From Enterocloster bolteae (lineage in GTDB: Bacteria > Bacillota > Clostridia > Lachnospirales > Lachnospiraceae), in NCBI GenBank assembly GCA_021772025.1, contig JAETNT010000038.1:1-38777 (forward strand): DNA of 38,777 nt, given 5' to 3'. Below are positions 16,110 to 24,833 of the stretch, piece by piece; the first letter of the stretch is position 1, and each line of letters opens with the position of its first letter. Both the position numbers and the translations under genes were made by a program. Below the pieces are notes generated by a model that was not told the origin of the DNA, did no database searches, and was given only the letters and a program-made list of their open reading frames with translations.

Positions 16110-17141
16110 ATGGACTATAAAAAATCCGGAGTGGATATTGAAGCAGGATATAAGTCAGTAGAGTTAATGAAAAAGTTTGTGGAGGGGACTATGCGCCCCG
16201 AGGTGTTAGGCGGACTGGGCGGATTTTCCGGCGCGTTTTCCATGAAGGCTTTTAAAGATATGGAAGAACCTGTTTTACTGTCCGGTACCGACGGAGTAGG
16301 GACCAAGCTGAAGCTGGCATTTTTAATGGACAAGCATGACACGGTAGGAATTGACTGTGTGGCAATGTGCGTCAACGACGTGGCTTGTGCAGGCGGAGAG
16401 CCTCTATTCTTTTTAGATTACATTGCCTGCGGCAAAAACTTTCCGGAGAAAATTGCCGCTATCGTAAGCGGTGTGGCAGACGGATGCAGGCAGTCCGGGG
16501 CGGCTTTAATCGGCGGAGAAACTGCGGAGATGCCCGGTTTCTACCCGGAAGATGAGTATGATTTGGCAGGATTTGCAGTAGGGATTGCAGATAAAAAGAA
16601 TTTAATCACCGGCCAGAATCTGGCGGCGGGAGACGTGCTTATCGGTATGGCTTCCACAGGCGTTCACAGCAACGGTTTCTCTTTAGTCCGCAAGGTGTTT
16701 GAGAAGGAAATGACTGCTCAGGGATTAAATACCTATTATGACCGGCTGGGAAAGACTCTGGGAGAAGCGTTGATTGCGCCCACCCGGATCTATGTACAGG
16801 CACTAAAAAATGTAAAAGAGGCCGGTGTTGCGGTAAAGGCCTGCAGCCACATTACAGGGGGAGGCTTCTATGAGAATGTTCCCCGTATGTTAAAGGACGG
16901 TATAAGAGCCGTTATTAAGAAGGACAGTTATCCTGTTCCGCCTATTTTCAAGATACTGGCGGAAAAGGGCGGTATTGAAGAAAAGATCATGTATAATACC
17001 TACAACATGGGAATCGGCATGGTAGTAGCTGTGGATCCGGCGGATGAAGAGACTGCCATGGAGGCCATGAAAAAGTCCGGCGATACCCCCTATGTTATCG
17101 GTTTTGTTGAAGAGGGAGAAAAGGGAGTGACTTTATGCTGA
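16110..17141 (+). CDS. purM: Phosphoribosylformylglycinamidine cyclo-ligase
   Basis: AIR synthetase, 343 residues, closing the imidazole ring with ATP. Recognisable segments include the N-terminal YKKSGVDIEAG, the Gly-rich GGLGGFSGAF, LLSGTDGVGTKLKLA, and VNDVACAGGEPLFFLDYIA. The ATG at 16110 is preceded by GAGGGAGG; an in-frame ATG at 16068 has no ribosome site. Its TGA at 17139 lies inside the purN start region, a 7-base overlap that suggests coupled translation. Confidence 0.96.
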   Translation: MDYKKSGVDIEAGYKSVELMKKFVEGTMRPEVLGGLGGFSGAFSMKAFKDMEEPVLLSGTDGVGTKLKLAFLMDKHDTVGIDCVAMCVNDVACAGGEPLFFLDYIACGKNFPEKIAAIVSGVADGCRQSGAALIGGETAEMPGFYPEDEYDLAGFAVGIADKKNLITGQNLAAGDVLIGMASTGVHSNGFSLVRKVFEKEMTAQGLNTYYDRLGKTLGEALIAPTRIYVQALKNVKEAGVAVKACSHITGGGFYENVPRMLKDGIRAVIKKDSYPVPPIFKILAEKGGIEEKIMYNTYNMGIGMVVAVDPADEETAMEAMKKSGDTPYVIGFVEEGEKGVTLC

Positions 17142-17722
17142 AAATCGGCGTAATGGTGTCCGGCGGCGGCACGAATCTCCAGGCCATTATTGATTCGATT
17201 AAAAGCGGCGCCATTACCAACACGGAGATCAAAGTGGTTATCAGCAACAACAAAAATGCTTATGCCCTGGAACGTGCAAGAAATGCGGGTATTGAGGCAG
17301 TGTGCTTATCCCCAAAAGACTTTTCTGACCGGGCCGCCTTTAATGAAGCATTTTTGGCGAAAGTAGATGAGTACCGTCTGGATCTGATTGTCCTGGCCGG
17401 ATTTCTGGTTACCATTCCGGAGGCCATGATTCAGAGATACAGGAACCGGATTATCAACATCCACCCGTCTCTGATCCCCTCCTTCTGCGGCGTGGGATAT
17501 TACGGATTAAAGGTTCATGAGGGCGCTTTAAAGCGAGGCGTAAAAATTACCGGGGCCACGGTTCATTATGTGGATGAAGGAGTGGATTCCGGTCCCATTA
17601 TCCTCCAAAAGGCGGTGGAAGTCAAAGAGGGAGATACCCCGGAGATTTTGCAGCGCCGGGTAATGGAAGAGGCAGAATGGATTATCCTGCCCCAGGCTAT
17701 TAACATGATTGCCAATCAATAA
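17135..17722 (+). CDS. purN: Phosphoribosylglycinamide formyltransferase
   Basis: Transfers a formyl group from 10-formyltetrahydrofolate to GAR; 195 residues. The phosphate-binding loop is VSGGGTNLQA (8-17), and the catalytic trio is N108, H110 (INIHPSL) and D151 (VDSGP). The segment after HPSLIPSF is a few residues longer than in the E. coli enzyme. The start overlaps purM by 7 bases with AAGGGAGTGA upstream; purD follows after 12 bases. Confidence 0.95.
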   Translation: MLKIGVMVSGGGTNLQAIIDSIKSGAITNTEIKVVISNNKNAYALERARNAGIEAVCLSPKDFSDRAAFNEAFLAKVDEYRLDLIVLAGFLVTIPEAMIQRYRNRIINIHPSLIPSFCGVGYYGLKVHEGALKRGVKITGATVHYVDEGVDSGPIILQKAVEVKEGDTPEILQRRVMEEAEWIILPQAINMIANQ

Positions 17723-17734
17723 GGAGAAATCATT

Positions 17735-19009
17735 ATGAAGGTATTAATCGTAGGAAGCGGCGGCAGAGAACACGCCATTGCCTGGAAGGTGGCGCAGAGC
17801 CCCAGAGCAGATAAGATTTACTGCGCTCCGGGAAATGCCGGAATCGCAGAATATGCAGAATGTGTAAATATCGGCGCCATGGAATTTGACAAACTGGCTG
17901 CCTTTGCCAAAGAAAAACACATTGACTTAACGGTTATCGGTATGGATGACCCGTTAGTAGGAGGTATTGTGGATGTGTTTGAGGCTCAGGGTCTTCGGGT
18001 ATTCGGTCCTCGGAAAAATGCGGCGATCCTGGAAGGCTCCAAGGCATTTTCCAAGGATTTGATGAAGAAATATAAAATTCCTACTGCCGGCTATGAGACC
18101 TTTCACAGCCCTGAAGCAGCGCTTCAATATTTAGAGACTGCGGACATGCCGATTGTGTTAAAGGCCGACGGACTGGCCTTGGGTAAAGGTGTGTTAATCT
18201 GCAATACCAGGGAAGAAGCCAAGGAAGGTGTTAAGACCCTGATGTTAGACAAGCAATTCGGATCCGCCGGAGACTGCATTGTGGCAGAGGAATTTATGAC
18301 CGGCCGGGAAGTATCGGTATTGTCTTTTGTGGATGGCAATACCATCAAGATTATGACTTCCGCCCAGGATCACAAGAGGGCCGGGGACGGTGACACAGGC
18401 CTTAACACCGGCGGTATGGGAACCTTTTCTCCCAGCCCTTTCTATACCCCTGAGGTGGATGCTTTCTGCAGGGAACATATCTACCAGAAAACGGTAGATG
18501 CCATGAAGGCAGAGGGAAGAACTTTTCAGGGAATTATTTTCTTTGGCTTGATGCTGACAGAAAAAGGCCCCAGAGTATTAGAATACAACGCCCGCTTCGG
18601 AGATCCGGAGACCCAGGTGGTACTGCCCAGAATGAAGAATGATATTGTGGACGTATTTGAAGCCTGCGTGGACGGGCGTCTGGATCAGATTGAGCTGGAA
18701 TTTGAGGACAATGCAGCAGTCTGCGTGGTGCTGGCCTCTGATGGCTATCCGGTAAAATATGACAAAGGTTTTGCCATAAAAGGCTTGGAAAATTTTAAAG
18801 GAAAAGAAGGCTACTACGTATTCCACGCCGGCACCAAATTTGACGCCGATGGGCATCTGGTGACAAACGGGGGCAGGGTCCTCGGCATCACTGCTGCCGG
18901 AAAAGATTTAAAAGAAGCCAGAAGCAATGCTTACGCCGCCGCAGAGTGGGTGGAGTTTGAAAATAAGTATATGCGGCATGATATTGGGAAGGCAATTGAC
19001 AATTGCTGA
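17735..19009 (+). CDS. purD: Phosphoribosylamine--glycine ligase
   Basis: GAR synthetase, 424 residues, ATP-grasp family. The N-terminal VGSGGREHAIAWK (6-18) and FGPRKNAAILEGSKAFSKDL, the ATP-grasp core VLKADGLALGKGV, and NTGGMGTFSPSPFY and LEYNARFGDPETQ are typical. AAGGAGAAA lies before the ATG. It is the last gene of this purine operon and is followed by a clear terminator at 19050-19096. The remaining purine genes (purF, purL, purC, purB, purH) are not in the window. Confidence 0.96.
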   Translation: MKVLIVGSGGREHAIAWKVAQSPRADKIYCAPGNAGIAEYAECVNIGAMEFDKLAAFAKEKHIDLTVIGMDDPLVGGIVDVFEAQGLRVFGPRKNAAILEGSKAFSKDLMKKYKIPTAGYETFHSPEAALQYLETADMPIVLKADGLALGKGVLICNTREEAKEGVKTLMLDKQFGSAGDCIVAEEFMTGREVSVLSFVDGNTIKIMTSAQDHKRAGDGDTGLNTGGMGTFSPSPFYTPEVDAFCREHIYQKTVDAMKAEGRTFQGIIFFGLMLTEKGPRVLEYNARFGDPETQVVLPRMKNDIVDVFEACVDGRLDQIELEFEDNAAVCVVLASDGYPVKYDKGFAIKGLENFKGKEGYYVFHAGTKFDADGHLVTNGGRVLGITAAGKDLKEARSNAYAAAEWVEFENKYMRHDIGKAIDNC

Positions 19010-19049
19010 GCCTAATTCCTTCTTAAAATGAGATTTTTTTCCTTTATCT

Positions 19050-19096
19050 AAGGTGCTGCCTGATTGCCGGTTGGGTGATTGAGCAGTACCTTTTTG
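19050..19096 (+). terminator. Terminator of the purine operon
   Basis: AAGGTGCTGC (19050-19059) pairs with GCAGTACCTT (19083-19092), ten bp including one G-U pair, followed by TTTTT. The loop is 23 bases. It lies 41 bases after the purD stop. Confidence 0.8.
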
Positions 19097-19157
19097 CAGC
19101 GTGTTTTAATTCCGTTCTTCTAACAAGAAATCGCGGATATTGCGGTGCTTGATTCCG

Positions 19158-19313
19158 TCACAGCTCATATCGGTATAATTCGATGAACTCACGAAAGGAA
19201 AATGGGTAGATTACAAATTTTACATAGCGCCCGGACAGATAGGCAGCAAGTTCACCGGAAAGCAGTTTGGCGTTGGAACCAGTGATATAGCTATTTGCAA
19301 ATACAAGTATATC
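19158..19313 (-). pseudogene. Remnant of an AAA_14/DUF4143-type ATPase
   Basis: On the - strand, reading from 19313, the sequence translates as DILVFANSYITGSNA, then KLLSGELAAYLSGRYVKF and VIYPFSFREFIELY before a TGA at 19158-19160. This is the well-known segment of the DUF4143-linked ATPase family (an S/T-G-S-N-A, a LLS-ELA, a LSGRY, and a YPFSF-EF), which follows the Walker B strand. Further homology seems to continue in another frame (KHRNIRDFLLEERN) to about 19107. Walker A, Walker B and the DUF4143 domain are absent, so it is a decayed fragment of about 52-70 residues. Confidence rests on motif memory only. Confidence 0.65.
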
Positions 19314-19316
19314 GCC

Positions 19317-19361
19317 TTGACATAATCTGGAATTTGTAATATTGTATTGATGTTAATCAAT
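19317..19361 (+). promoter_or_regulatory. Promoter and operator-like dyads of the hybrid kinase gene
   Basis: TTGACA (19317-19322) and TATTGT (19340-19345) are 17 bases apart. Right behind the -10 lies the dyad ATTGAT-GTTA-ATCAAT (19346-19361), which overlaps a second one, TTAATC (19353-19358) with GATTAA (19366-19371). A regulator bound there would cover the transcription start. The gap to the gene is about 95 bases. Confidence 0.55.
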
Positions 19362-19456
19362 AAACGATTAATTTATATAGTTACCCTCAGCGGATAAAAT
19401 AAGGAGAAAATCATTAGGGCAGCGGGTTAAGAGCCGTAAGCGGAAGGAAAAGTTGT

Positions 19457-22306
19457 ATGGTAAATTTTGTCATTGTATTAGAGCTCTTTGGGATATGTCT
19501 GACAGTTATAGCGTTATTCCTTCTCCTTAACGGGGATGGAGCCAGAGAACAGAAGCTGCTGATTATGATTATGTGCGGTTCCCTGGTACAGAATGTGGGG
19601 TATTTGCTGGAACTGACTGCGCCTACAGTGGAAGCCGCCATGACGGCGGTAACTGTAGAGAAAGCAGGTTCTGCTTTTATTCCGCTGTGTTATTGCTGGT
19701 TTATATATATCTATTGTTCAATCGCTCCGCCGAAAACACTTTTAAGAATTCTTAGTGCAGTCAGTTTTCTATCCCTGCCTACGGTAATGTTCAACTGGAA
19801 TGGTCTTTTTTATCAGGAAGTCCAATGGGTAGCAAGCACAGCCGGATTCCATTACGTTAACCTGAGTTATGGCCCATTGTATGTGTTTTTTTTGATTGGC
19901 CACACGATTATTCCGTATGCTCTTTGCATATACACATTGACCAAGGCTATCTGTGAAACTTCCAACCAGCAGCTTAGCCGTCAGTATTGGACGATTCTTG
20001 CAATTTCCAGCCTTCCTGTTATTGTATTGATCACATATATTTTTAAAATCATGAATATATTCGATTTCACGCCGGTGACGCTGACGATTTCCATGTCCAT
20101 GGTAGTTATCGTAATCTGGAGCCGCCGCAACTATGATTTCCGTTATCTGGCGGCGGAAAAGGTTCTGGAAAGTATGGGCGACGGGGTGATTGCACTGGAT
20201 GCTCATGACCAGTTGGTCAGCTATAACAGAGCAGCGGCGAATATTTTCACTTGTCTGTCTGAACATAAGCGGGGAGAAAATATCCGGGCGGTAGAGGGAT
20301 TTCGCGAGGAAATGCTGAATAAGGATATTCCTCAGAGCTTTTCGCTTAACGGACAGCACTACGAAAGCCATAGTAAGCATATTGTAGATGAAAACGGAAG
20401 GATACAGGGCTGCGTTATTCTGATTCTGGATATGACGGATATAAAGTCCTATATCAATGAGATCAAGCGGGTGAGGCGCCAGGCGGAAAAGGCCAGCATT
20501 GCAAAAAGCGAATTCCTTGCAAATATGTCCCACGAGATACGAACCCCGATGAACGCCATTATCGGGCTGAACGATATCATCATGGAGGAATGCGGAGATA
20601 CTGAAATCTATGCTTATGCCAAAGATGTCCAGTCCGTGGCAAAAAATCTGCTGACAATTATCAATGACATTTTGGATCTGTCTAAAGTGGAAGCAGGCAA
20701 AATGGAATTGGTGATTGAAAATTACTACATAAAGGTTATGGCGGACGAGATCATAGGAATTATGGATATGGCAGCTTCCCAGAAGGGGCTGATTTTGAAA
20801 TATGAGTGTGATCAGACGATACCCTGCCGCTACAGCGGCGATGACGGCAGAATCAAGCAAATATTGCTTAATATACTCAGCAATGCTATAAAATTTACCA
20901 AAAAAGGATATGTACGCACATATATTACCGGGAAACCCGGAGAGAACGAGGATGAGGAACTGCTTATTTTCTGTGTAGAGGATACGGGGTGCGGCATTCG
21001 GGAGGAAGACCTTAACAAAATCTTCGAGGATTTCCGGCAGGTAGATTCTAAGCGAAACCGGAGCGTAGAAGGCACGGGACTGGGACTTGCCATTGTGAAG
21101 CATCTGGTGGAGCTGATGAAGGGCTCCGTTCAAGTGGAAAGCATTTACGGGAAGGGAACGACCGTTACCATCACGATTCCCCAGAAAATTGTAGATAGAC
21201 AGCCGGTTTCAGAGATGCAGGAGCTTCCGCAAACCGATCAGAAGATCACGGATATGTTTACCGCACCCGGAGTGAAAGTGCTTATTGTTGATGATAATGT
21301 GATCAACCGTAAGGTGGCCAGAGGTTTTTTGAAAAACTATGCTTTTGATCTGACTGAGGCGGAAAGCGGGCCGGAGGCTATCGAAAAGGTGAAAGCTGAC
21401 CGATATGATATTATCTTTATGGATCATATGATGCCTGATATGGACGGTGTCGAGGCGGCAGAGATTATCCGCAGAGACTGCGGCGAGAATGGGACTTCTC
21501 CCGTTATGGTAGCATTGACCGCTAATGCCATGGAAGGCATGCGGGAACGCTTTTTGGAACACGGCTTCCAGGATTTTATTGCAAAACCCCTTGACAGGGT
21601 AGAGCTGAACCAGCTTCTGTTGCGCTGGGTGCCGGAGAAATACCGGCAGACAGAAGAAGTGAAAGAGGAATCCAGGCCATTGGATCCGGCGGCATTTCAG
21701 ATCGACGGGGTGGATATGGATGCTGCAATGAAATATTATTCCGGAGACGAAGAAGGGTTTGTCGAACTGCTGGATCTTTACTGCATAGATGGGAAGCGTA
21801 AGACAGACTTGCTGCGCCAGGTTGTGAAATCAGATATCTTGCGCTATCAGATTGAGGTGCACGGGCTTAAAAGCGCCTCTGCCAATATCGGAGCCATGAA
21901 GGTGTCCGTTATGGCCCGGGCACAGGAAAATGCCGCTGTACAGGGGGATAGGGAATTTATTGACAGTCAATTTCCTCTTCTGATGGCGGAATATGAGAAT
22001 CTGCTGGTGAATATCGGCCGGTTTCTGGAATGGCGCAGACAGGAGAACGGGAAAAAAGAAAAGCTTCCTGGCCTGACGGCAGAAGAGCTGAAGAGAGAGA
22101 CGGCGGCAGCTTTGGAAGAATTGAAACATTTCCGCTCCCAGAAGTGTGCGGAAAGAGTGGAAGCAATACTGACTCACCAATTGCCTGAATATGCAACAGA
22201 ACGCTTGTTAGAGATACAAGAGCAGCTGAGATTATATGAAGATGACAAGACGGAGGAGCTGCTGGGGCAGTTGCTGAACATACTTGAAAGGGAGGAAGAA
22301 AGGTAA
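19457..22306 (+). CDS. 7TM hybrid histidine kinase with receiver and HPt domains
   Basis: A 949-residue membrane sensor. Residues 1-225 hold about seven helices of the 7TM histidine-kinase N-terminal type. A PAS-like domain (about 230-340; ESMGDGVIALDAHDQLVSYNRAA) follows, then the dimerisation/phospho-acceptor domain with H359 (MSHEIRTPMNA), an ATPase domain (LNILSNAIKF, EDTGCGI, GTGLGLAIVK; to about 580), a receiver domain with D656 (FMDHMMPDMDG), and a C-terminal HPt domain with H802 (VHGLKSASAN). The full His-Asp-His relay is thus on one chain. GGAAGG lies 9 bases before the ATG. A stand-alone receiver gene starts at the base after its stop, so the downstream proteins are probable phosphate acceptors. 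Confidence 0.95.
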   Translation: MVNFVIVLELFGICLTVIALFLLLNGDGAREQKLLIMIMCGSLVQNVGYLLELTAPTVEAAMTAVTVEKAGSAFIPLCYCWFIYIYCSIAPPKTLLRILSAVSFLSLPTVMFNWNGLFYQEVQWVASTAGFHYVNLSYGPLYVFFLIGHTIIPYALCIYTLTKAICETSNQQLSRQYWTILAISSLPVIVLITYIFKIMNIFDFTPVTLTISMSMVVIVIWSRRNYDFRYLAAEKVLESMGDGVIALDAHDQLVSYNRAAANIFTCLSEHKRGENIRAVEGFREEMLNKDIPQSFSLNGQHYESHSKHIVDENGRIQGCVILILDMTDIKSYINEIKRVRRQAEKASIAKSEFLANMSHEIRTPMNAIIGLNDIIMEECGDTEIYAYAKDVQSVAKNLLTIINDILDLSKVEAGKMELVIENYYIKVMADEIIGIMDMAASQKGLILKYECDQTIPCRYSGDDGRIKQILLNILSNAIKFTKKGYVRTYITGKPGENEDEELLIFCVEDTGCGIREEDLNKIFEDFRQVDSKRNRSVEGTGLGLAIVKHLVELMKGSVQVESIYGKGTTVTITIPQKIVDRQPVSEMQELPQTDQKITDMFTAPGVKVLIVDDNVINRKVARGFLKNYAFDLTEAESGPEAIEKVKADRYDIIFMDHMMPDMDGVEAAEIIRRDCGENGTSPVMVALTANAMEGMRERFLEHGFQDFIAKPLDRVELNQLLLRWVPEKYRQTEEVKEESRPLDPAAFQIDGVDMDAAMKYYSGDEEGFVELLDLYCIDGKRKTDLLRQVVKSDILRYQIEVHGLKSASANIGAMKVSVMARAQENAAVQGDREFIDSQFPLLMAEYENLLVNIGRFLEWRRQENGKKEKLPGLTAEELKRETAAALEELKHFRSQKCAERVEAILTHQLPEYATERLLEIQEQLRLYEDDKTEELLGQLLNILEREEER

Positions 22307-22723
22307 ATGAGCCAAATGGGGGAATGTTTTAAAAAGCGTATTTTAGCGGTAGATGACGATGTAATTGTTTTAACGAGGATTTCCAGTATCCTGCGGAATG
22401 ACTATGATCTGATCACGATCAATTCAGGAATGCGGGCTTTGAGATATCTGGAATTGGAAAAGCCGGATTTGATTCTACTGGATATTCGGATGGGACAGCA
22501 GGACGGCATAGAGACACTGCGGGAAATACGCGGGAAGGAAGAATGTAAAGACATACCGGTGATTATGCTTACCGGTGTGGAAAGCAGAGATACTGTTGTG
22601 GAAAGCGCTAAGCTGGGAGTCTGCGATTATCTTCTGAAACCTTTCTCTTCCGTAGAACTGCTGAAACGGGTACGCCGGGTTTTCGAACAGGAGAAAAAGG
22701 AAAGTGAAAATAAGGAGCTATGA
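22307..22723 (+). CDS. Stand-alone response regulator receiver
   Basis: A 138-residue single-domain receiver with no output domain. The acidic pocket is D16-D18 (AVDDD), the phospho-acceptor is D59 (LLDIRMG), and the Thr and Lys of the active site are in MLTG and LLKPF. The ATG follows directly after the kinase stop (TAAATG), showing tight co-expression. It most likely receives phosphate from the HPt domain of the upstream kinase, acting as a diffusible messenger or phosphate sink (inference). Confidence 0.92.
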   Translation: MSQMGECFKKRILAVDDDVIVLTRISSILRNDYDLITINSGMRALRYLELEKPDLILLDIRMGQQDGIETLREIRGKEECKDIPVIMLTGVESRDTVVESAKLGVCDYLLKPFSSVELLKRVRRVFEQEKKESENKEL

Positions 22724-22744
22724 TAGAGAGAGGGAGATTATGAA

Positions 22745-23233
22745 ATGAATACTGCTATGTCAAAACAAGAGCTTGAGAAGATATTGGATCAGGCAGTTCA
22801 GGATGTGACGGAACGTACGGCAGGAGTGCGCCTCCATCAGGAAAATCAGTCACCTGGAGAAGACCTTTGTACGGTTCAGATCACTTTTGACAGAGGGTTC
22901 CATACCAGTCTTACTCTCTGTGCCGATACAGGGCTGTTGTACCATATGGCAAGTAATTCCTTTCATGAGGAATCAGTCAGTCCCGAGGATATGGAGGAGT
23001 TCAGCAAAGAGTATTTCAATGTACTTTGCGGCAGAATAGCCGGGGCTATGTTTCGGGCTACCCAGGTTCCGGCTCATTTTGGTCCGCCTGCATTTTATCG
23101 CGGACGCTATGAGCCTGAGGATCAGGAGATACAATTCATGCTTACATATTCAGATGAGCACTGCAGAGGCGTGCAGCTCATCCACCATGTACCGTATTCT
23201 GGTGAAGATAGGAACATTTCAGATGAAGACTAA
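22745..23233 (+). CDS. CheX-like phosphatase domain protein
   Basis: A 162-residue soluble protein. It has the CheX/CheC-type active motif E-x-x-N followed by Gly in SKEYFNVLCGRIAGAMF (E89, N92, G96), the feature by which such enzymes dephosphorylate CheY-like receivers. The flanking pattern of strand-helix-strand (VQITFDRGFHTSLTLC before it) fits the fold. There are no flagellar or chemotaxis genes near it. Sandwiched between two stand-alone receivers, it probably removes phosphate from one or both. Only one E-x-x-N motif is present, as in CheX. Assignment is from motif and context and is moderately sure. Confidence 0.72.
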   Translation: MNTAMSKQELEKILDQAVQDVTERTAGVRLHQENQSPGEDLCTVQITFDRGFHTSLTLCADTGLLYHMASNSFHEESVSPEDMEEFSKEYFNVLCGRIAGAMFRATQVPAHFGPPAFYRGRYEPEDQEIQFMLTYSDEHCRGVQLIHHVPYSGEDRNISDED

Positions 23234-23251
23234 GAGAAGGGAGTATATGTT

Positions 23252-23614
23252 ATGAGCAAACGAATTATGGTAGTAGATGATTCCCGATTGGTACGGGTTC
23301 AGCTGGGGGATGTTTTAGAAGGGACGGATTATGAGATTGCCGCATACTGCCGAAGCGGAGAGGATGCGATAGCCCAGTATGATGAAGTAAAGCCTGATCT
23401 GGTAACGATGGACATTATTATGCAGGGGATGGACGGACTAGATGCCTCGGAAATCATTTTGAAAAAGCATCCGGACGCAAGGATTGTGATGATTTCTTCT
23501 CTGGCATATGATGATACTTATAAAAAAGCCGAAACTATTGGTGTGAAAGGTTTTGTGGATAAGCCCTTTCATAAGGAACAGCTGCTTAAGGTATTTGAAC
23601 AAGCTCTGGAATAA
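23252..23614 (+). CDS. CheY-like response regulator
   Basis: A 120-residue receiver-only protein with D9-D10 (MVVDDSR), phospho-acceptor D54 (TMDIIMQGMDG), the conserved Ser in MISS and the Lys in VDKPF. It resembles CheY more than the first receiver does, as the DDSR and MISS motifs show. It ends the kinase-receiver-CheX-receiver cluster, 18 bases after the CheX-like gene with AGAAGGGAG upstream. What it controls is not encoded nearby; partners could be flagellar, c-di-GMP or stress systems elsewhere. Confidence 0.92.
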   Translation: MSKRIMVVDDSRLVRVQLGDVLEGTDYEIAAYCRSGEDAIAQYDEVKPDLVTMDIIMQGMDGLDASEIILKKHPDARIVMISSLAYDDTYKKAETIGVKGFVDKPFHKEQLLKVFEQALE

Positions 23615-23705
23615 GAAGAATAGAACTAGGAAGGGAGTGTTGCATAATGACCTAAAATCAGAATAATTTCGGGTCAGAATCAATGCTCCTTTGTTTTTCG
23701 CTCAG

Positions 23706-23750
23706 AAACCCCGGCTCAGATATCATTTGCGGATATCCCGGCCGGGGTTT
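23706..23750. terminator. Hairpin between convergent cheY-like and araC genes
   Basis: AAACCCCGGC (23706-23715) pairs perfectly with GCCGGGGTTT (23741-23750), and GATATC (23719-23724) with GATATC (23732-23737) extends the stem inside. T runs are short on both sides, but the 10-bp GC-rich stem between convergent genes makes a shared terminator the best reading. The rest of the gap 23615-23823 shows no gene. Confidence 0.7.
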
Positions 23751-23823
23751 AGCGTACTTTAATAAACAGTCTATTTTTCGCTGTTTGAACACATAACGTT
23801 TATTCAGCGGCAAAAAATCTTTT

Positions 23824-24666
23824 TCACGATCCCCCTACATAGATCTCAATATTTTTATGAGATTTGCGGAAACCTGAGGGGGTCATTCCGGTGACCTGCT
23901 TAAAGACCCGGTTAAAATGGGTCAGATTGGAAAATCCTGTTTCCCGGCTGATCTGGGTAATATTTTTGTCTGTTTCCATAAACATCCGCTGGGCATTCAT
24001 GATCCGGGTTACATTTACATACTGGATCACCGTGCTGCTGGCATAGGCTTTAAATTCCCGGCACAGGTAAAAAGGGCTGACAAAAAAACGTTCCGCCAGA
24101 TTTTCCAGAGTAATATTTTCCTCATAATGGTGATGGATGTAATGCATGACCTGCACTACCCGCCTTTTCTGTTCGGCTTTTACTGAGTCTGCCGCCTTCT
24201 TTTGCCGGGCCAGGCGGTATAAAAGAAGGTTTAAAAGGCAATGGCAATATTCACAAGCAAACGGGCTGTTTTTTTCCTGCTCCAGCAGAAGATCCGTTAA
24301 AATCCGGCGAATTTTCAGACTTTCCCTGCCATCCGGACGGTATATACCGTTTTCCTGGTTCAAAAGGCGGATAAGTTCCGGAGAATCTGCTTCGTCCGGC
24401 CGGAAATACAGTACAATCCGTTTAAAAGGCATGTCCAGATCTCCATAGGAGTAGTGCATGCTGTAGGGAGAGAAGAGTATCAGTTCCCCGGGCTTTAGCA
24501 GATAAAGCTCATTTTCAATCCGGTGATACCGGCCGCCGTCTTCCAGATAGTAAAGCTCATAATAATTATGGTAATGGGGCTGATGCATATTATCATTGAC
24601 CCCGGCAATTCTCTCGCAGGCCAGCGCCGCCCCCTGGGCCATTTGGATACCAGCCTGATCTAACAT
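23824..24666 (-). CDS. AraC-family transcriptional regulator
   Basis: A 280-residue DNA-binding regulator. The N-terminal half is a cupin sensor domain with the HQPHYHNYYELYYLEDG motif (about 28-44) and GELILFSPYSMHYS. The C-terminal hundred residues hold two helix-turn-helix motifs (LENLAERFFVSPFYLCREFKAY and ISRETGFSNLTHFNRVFKQVTGMTPSGFR), the AraC signature. The start at 24666 has GGGAGGA 7 bases upstream. It is transcribed away from the GH31 gene, so it probably senses the sugar or a breakdown product and activates the GH31-TRAP cassette (inference). Confidence 0.93.
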   Translation of the reverse strand: MLDQAGIQMAQGAALACERIAGVNDNMHQPHYHNYYELYYLEDGGRYHRIENELYLLKPGELILFSPYSMHYSYGDLDMPFKRIVLYFRPDEADSPELIRLLNQENGIYRPDGRESLKIRRILTDLLLEQEKNSPFACEYCHCLLNLLLYRLARQKKAADSVKAEQKRRVVQVMHYIHHHYEENITLENLAERFFVSPFYLCREFKAYASSTVIQYVNVTRIMNAQRMFMETDKNITQISRETGFSNLTHFNRVFKQVTGMTPSGFRKSHKNIEIYVGGS

Positions 24667-24833
24667 AGCAAGTCCTCCCTGTTCATTTTCTAAAATATCC
24701 GTATCTACTATAACAAATCTTTACCAGAAAAGCAAGATGTGTAAAGTTTTTGTTAAATCAGTGCAAAAATTGTCTGGTTTTGCCTTCCCCGAATTTTTAT
24801 AATAAAGCCATCAAAACAAATAAGGAGGTTAAT
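24667..24833. promoter_or_regulatory. Divergent control region of araC and GH31 genes
   Basis: The AT-rich 167-base gap carries a consensus TATAAT at 24798-24803 in front of the GH31 gene but no good -35 box 17 bases upstream, as is common for promoters that depend on an AraC activator. The GH31 ribosome site TAAGGAGG is at 24821-24828. No gene lies in the gap. Confidence 0.5.

Noticed and set aside
19399..19425. Sequence resembling the purD ribosome site and start (AATAAGGAGAAAATCATTA)
   Set aside because: It looks like the purD start region (AATAAGGAGAAATCATTATG) but has no start codon and reaches a stop after a few codons; short similarity of ribosome sites is likely by chance.
19769..21133. 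A 454-codon open frame on the - strand
   Set aside because: It lies fully inside the hybrid kinase gene, which has clear motifs in the + frame. The antisense frame has no ribosome site or recognisable domain; it is a codon-usage shadow.
23633..23655. Ribosome site followed by ATG ACC TAA after the second receiver
   Set aside because: A two-codon frame cannot be called a gene. It could be the trace of a lost third gene, but nothing downstream resembles coding sequence.
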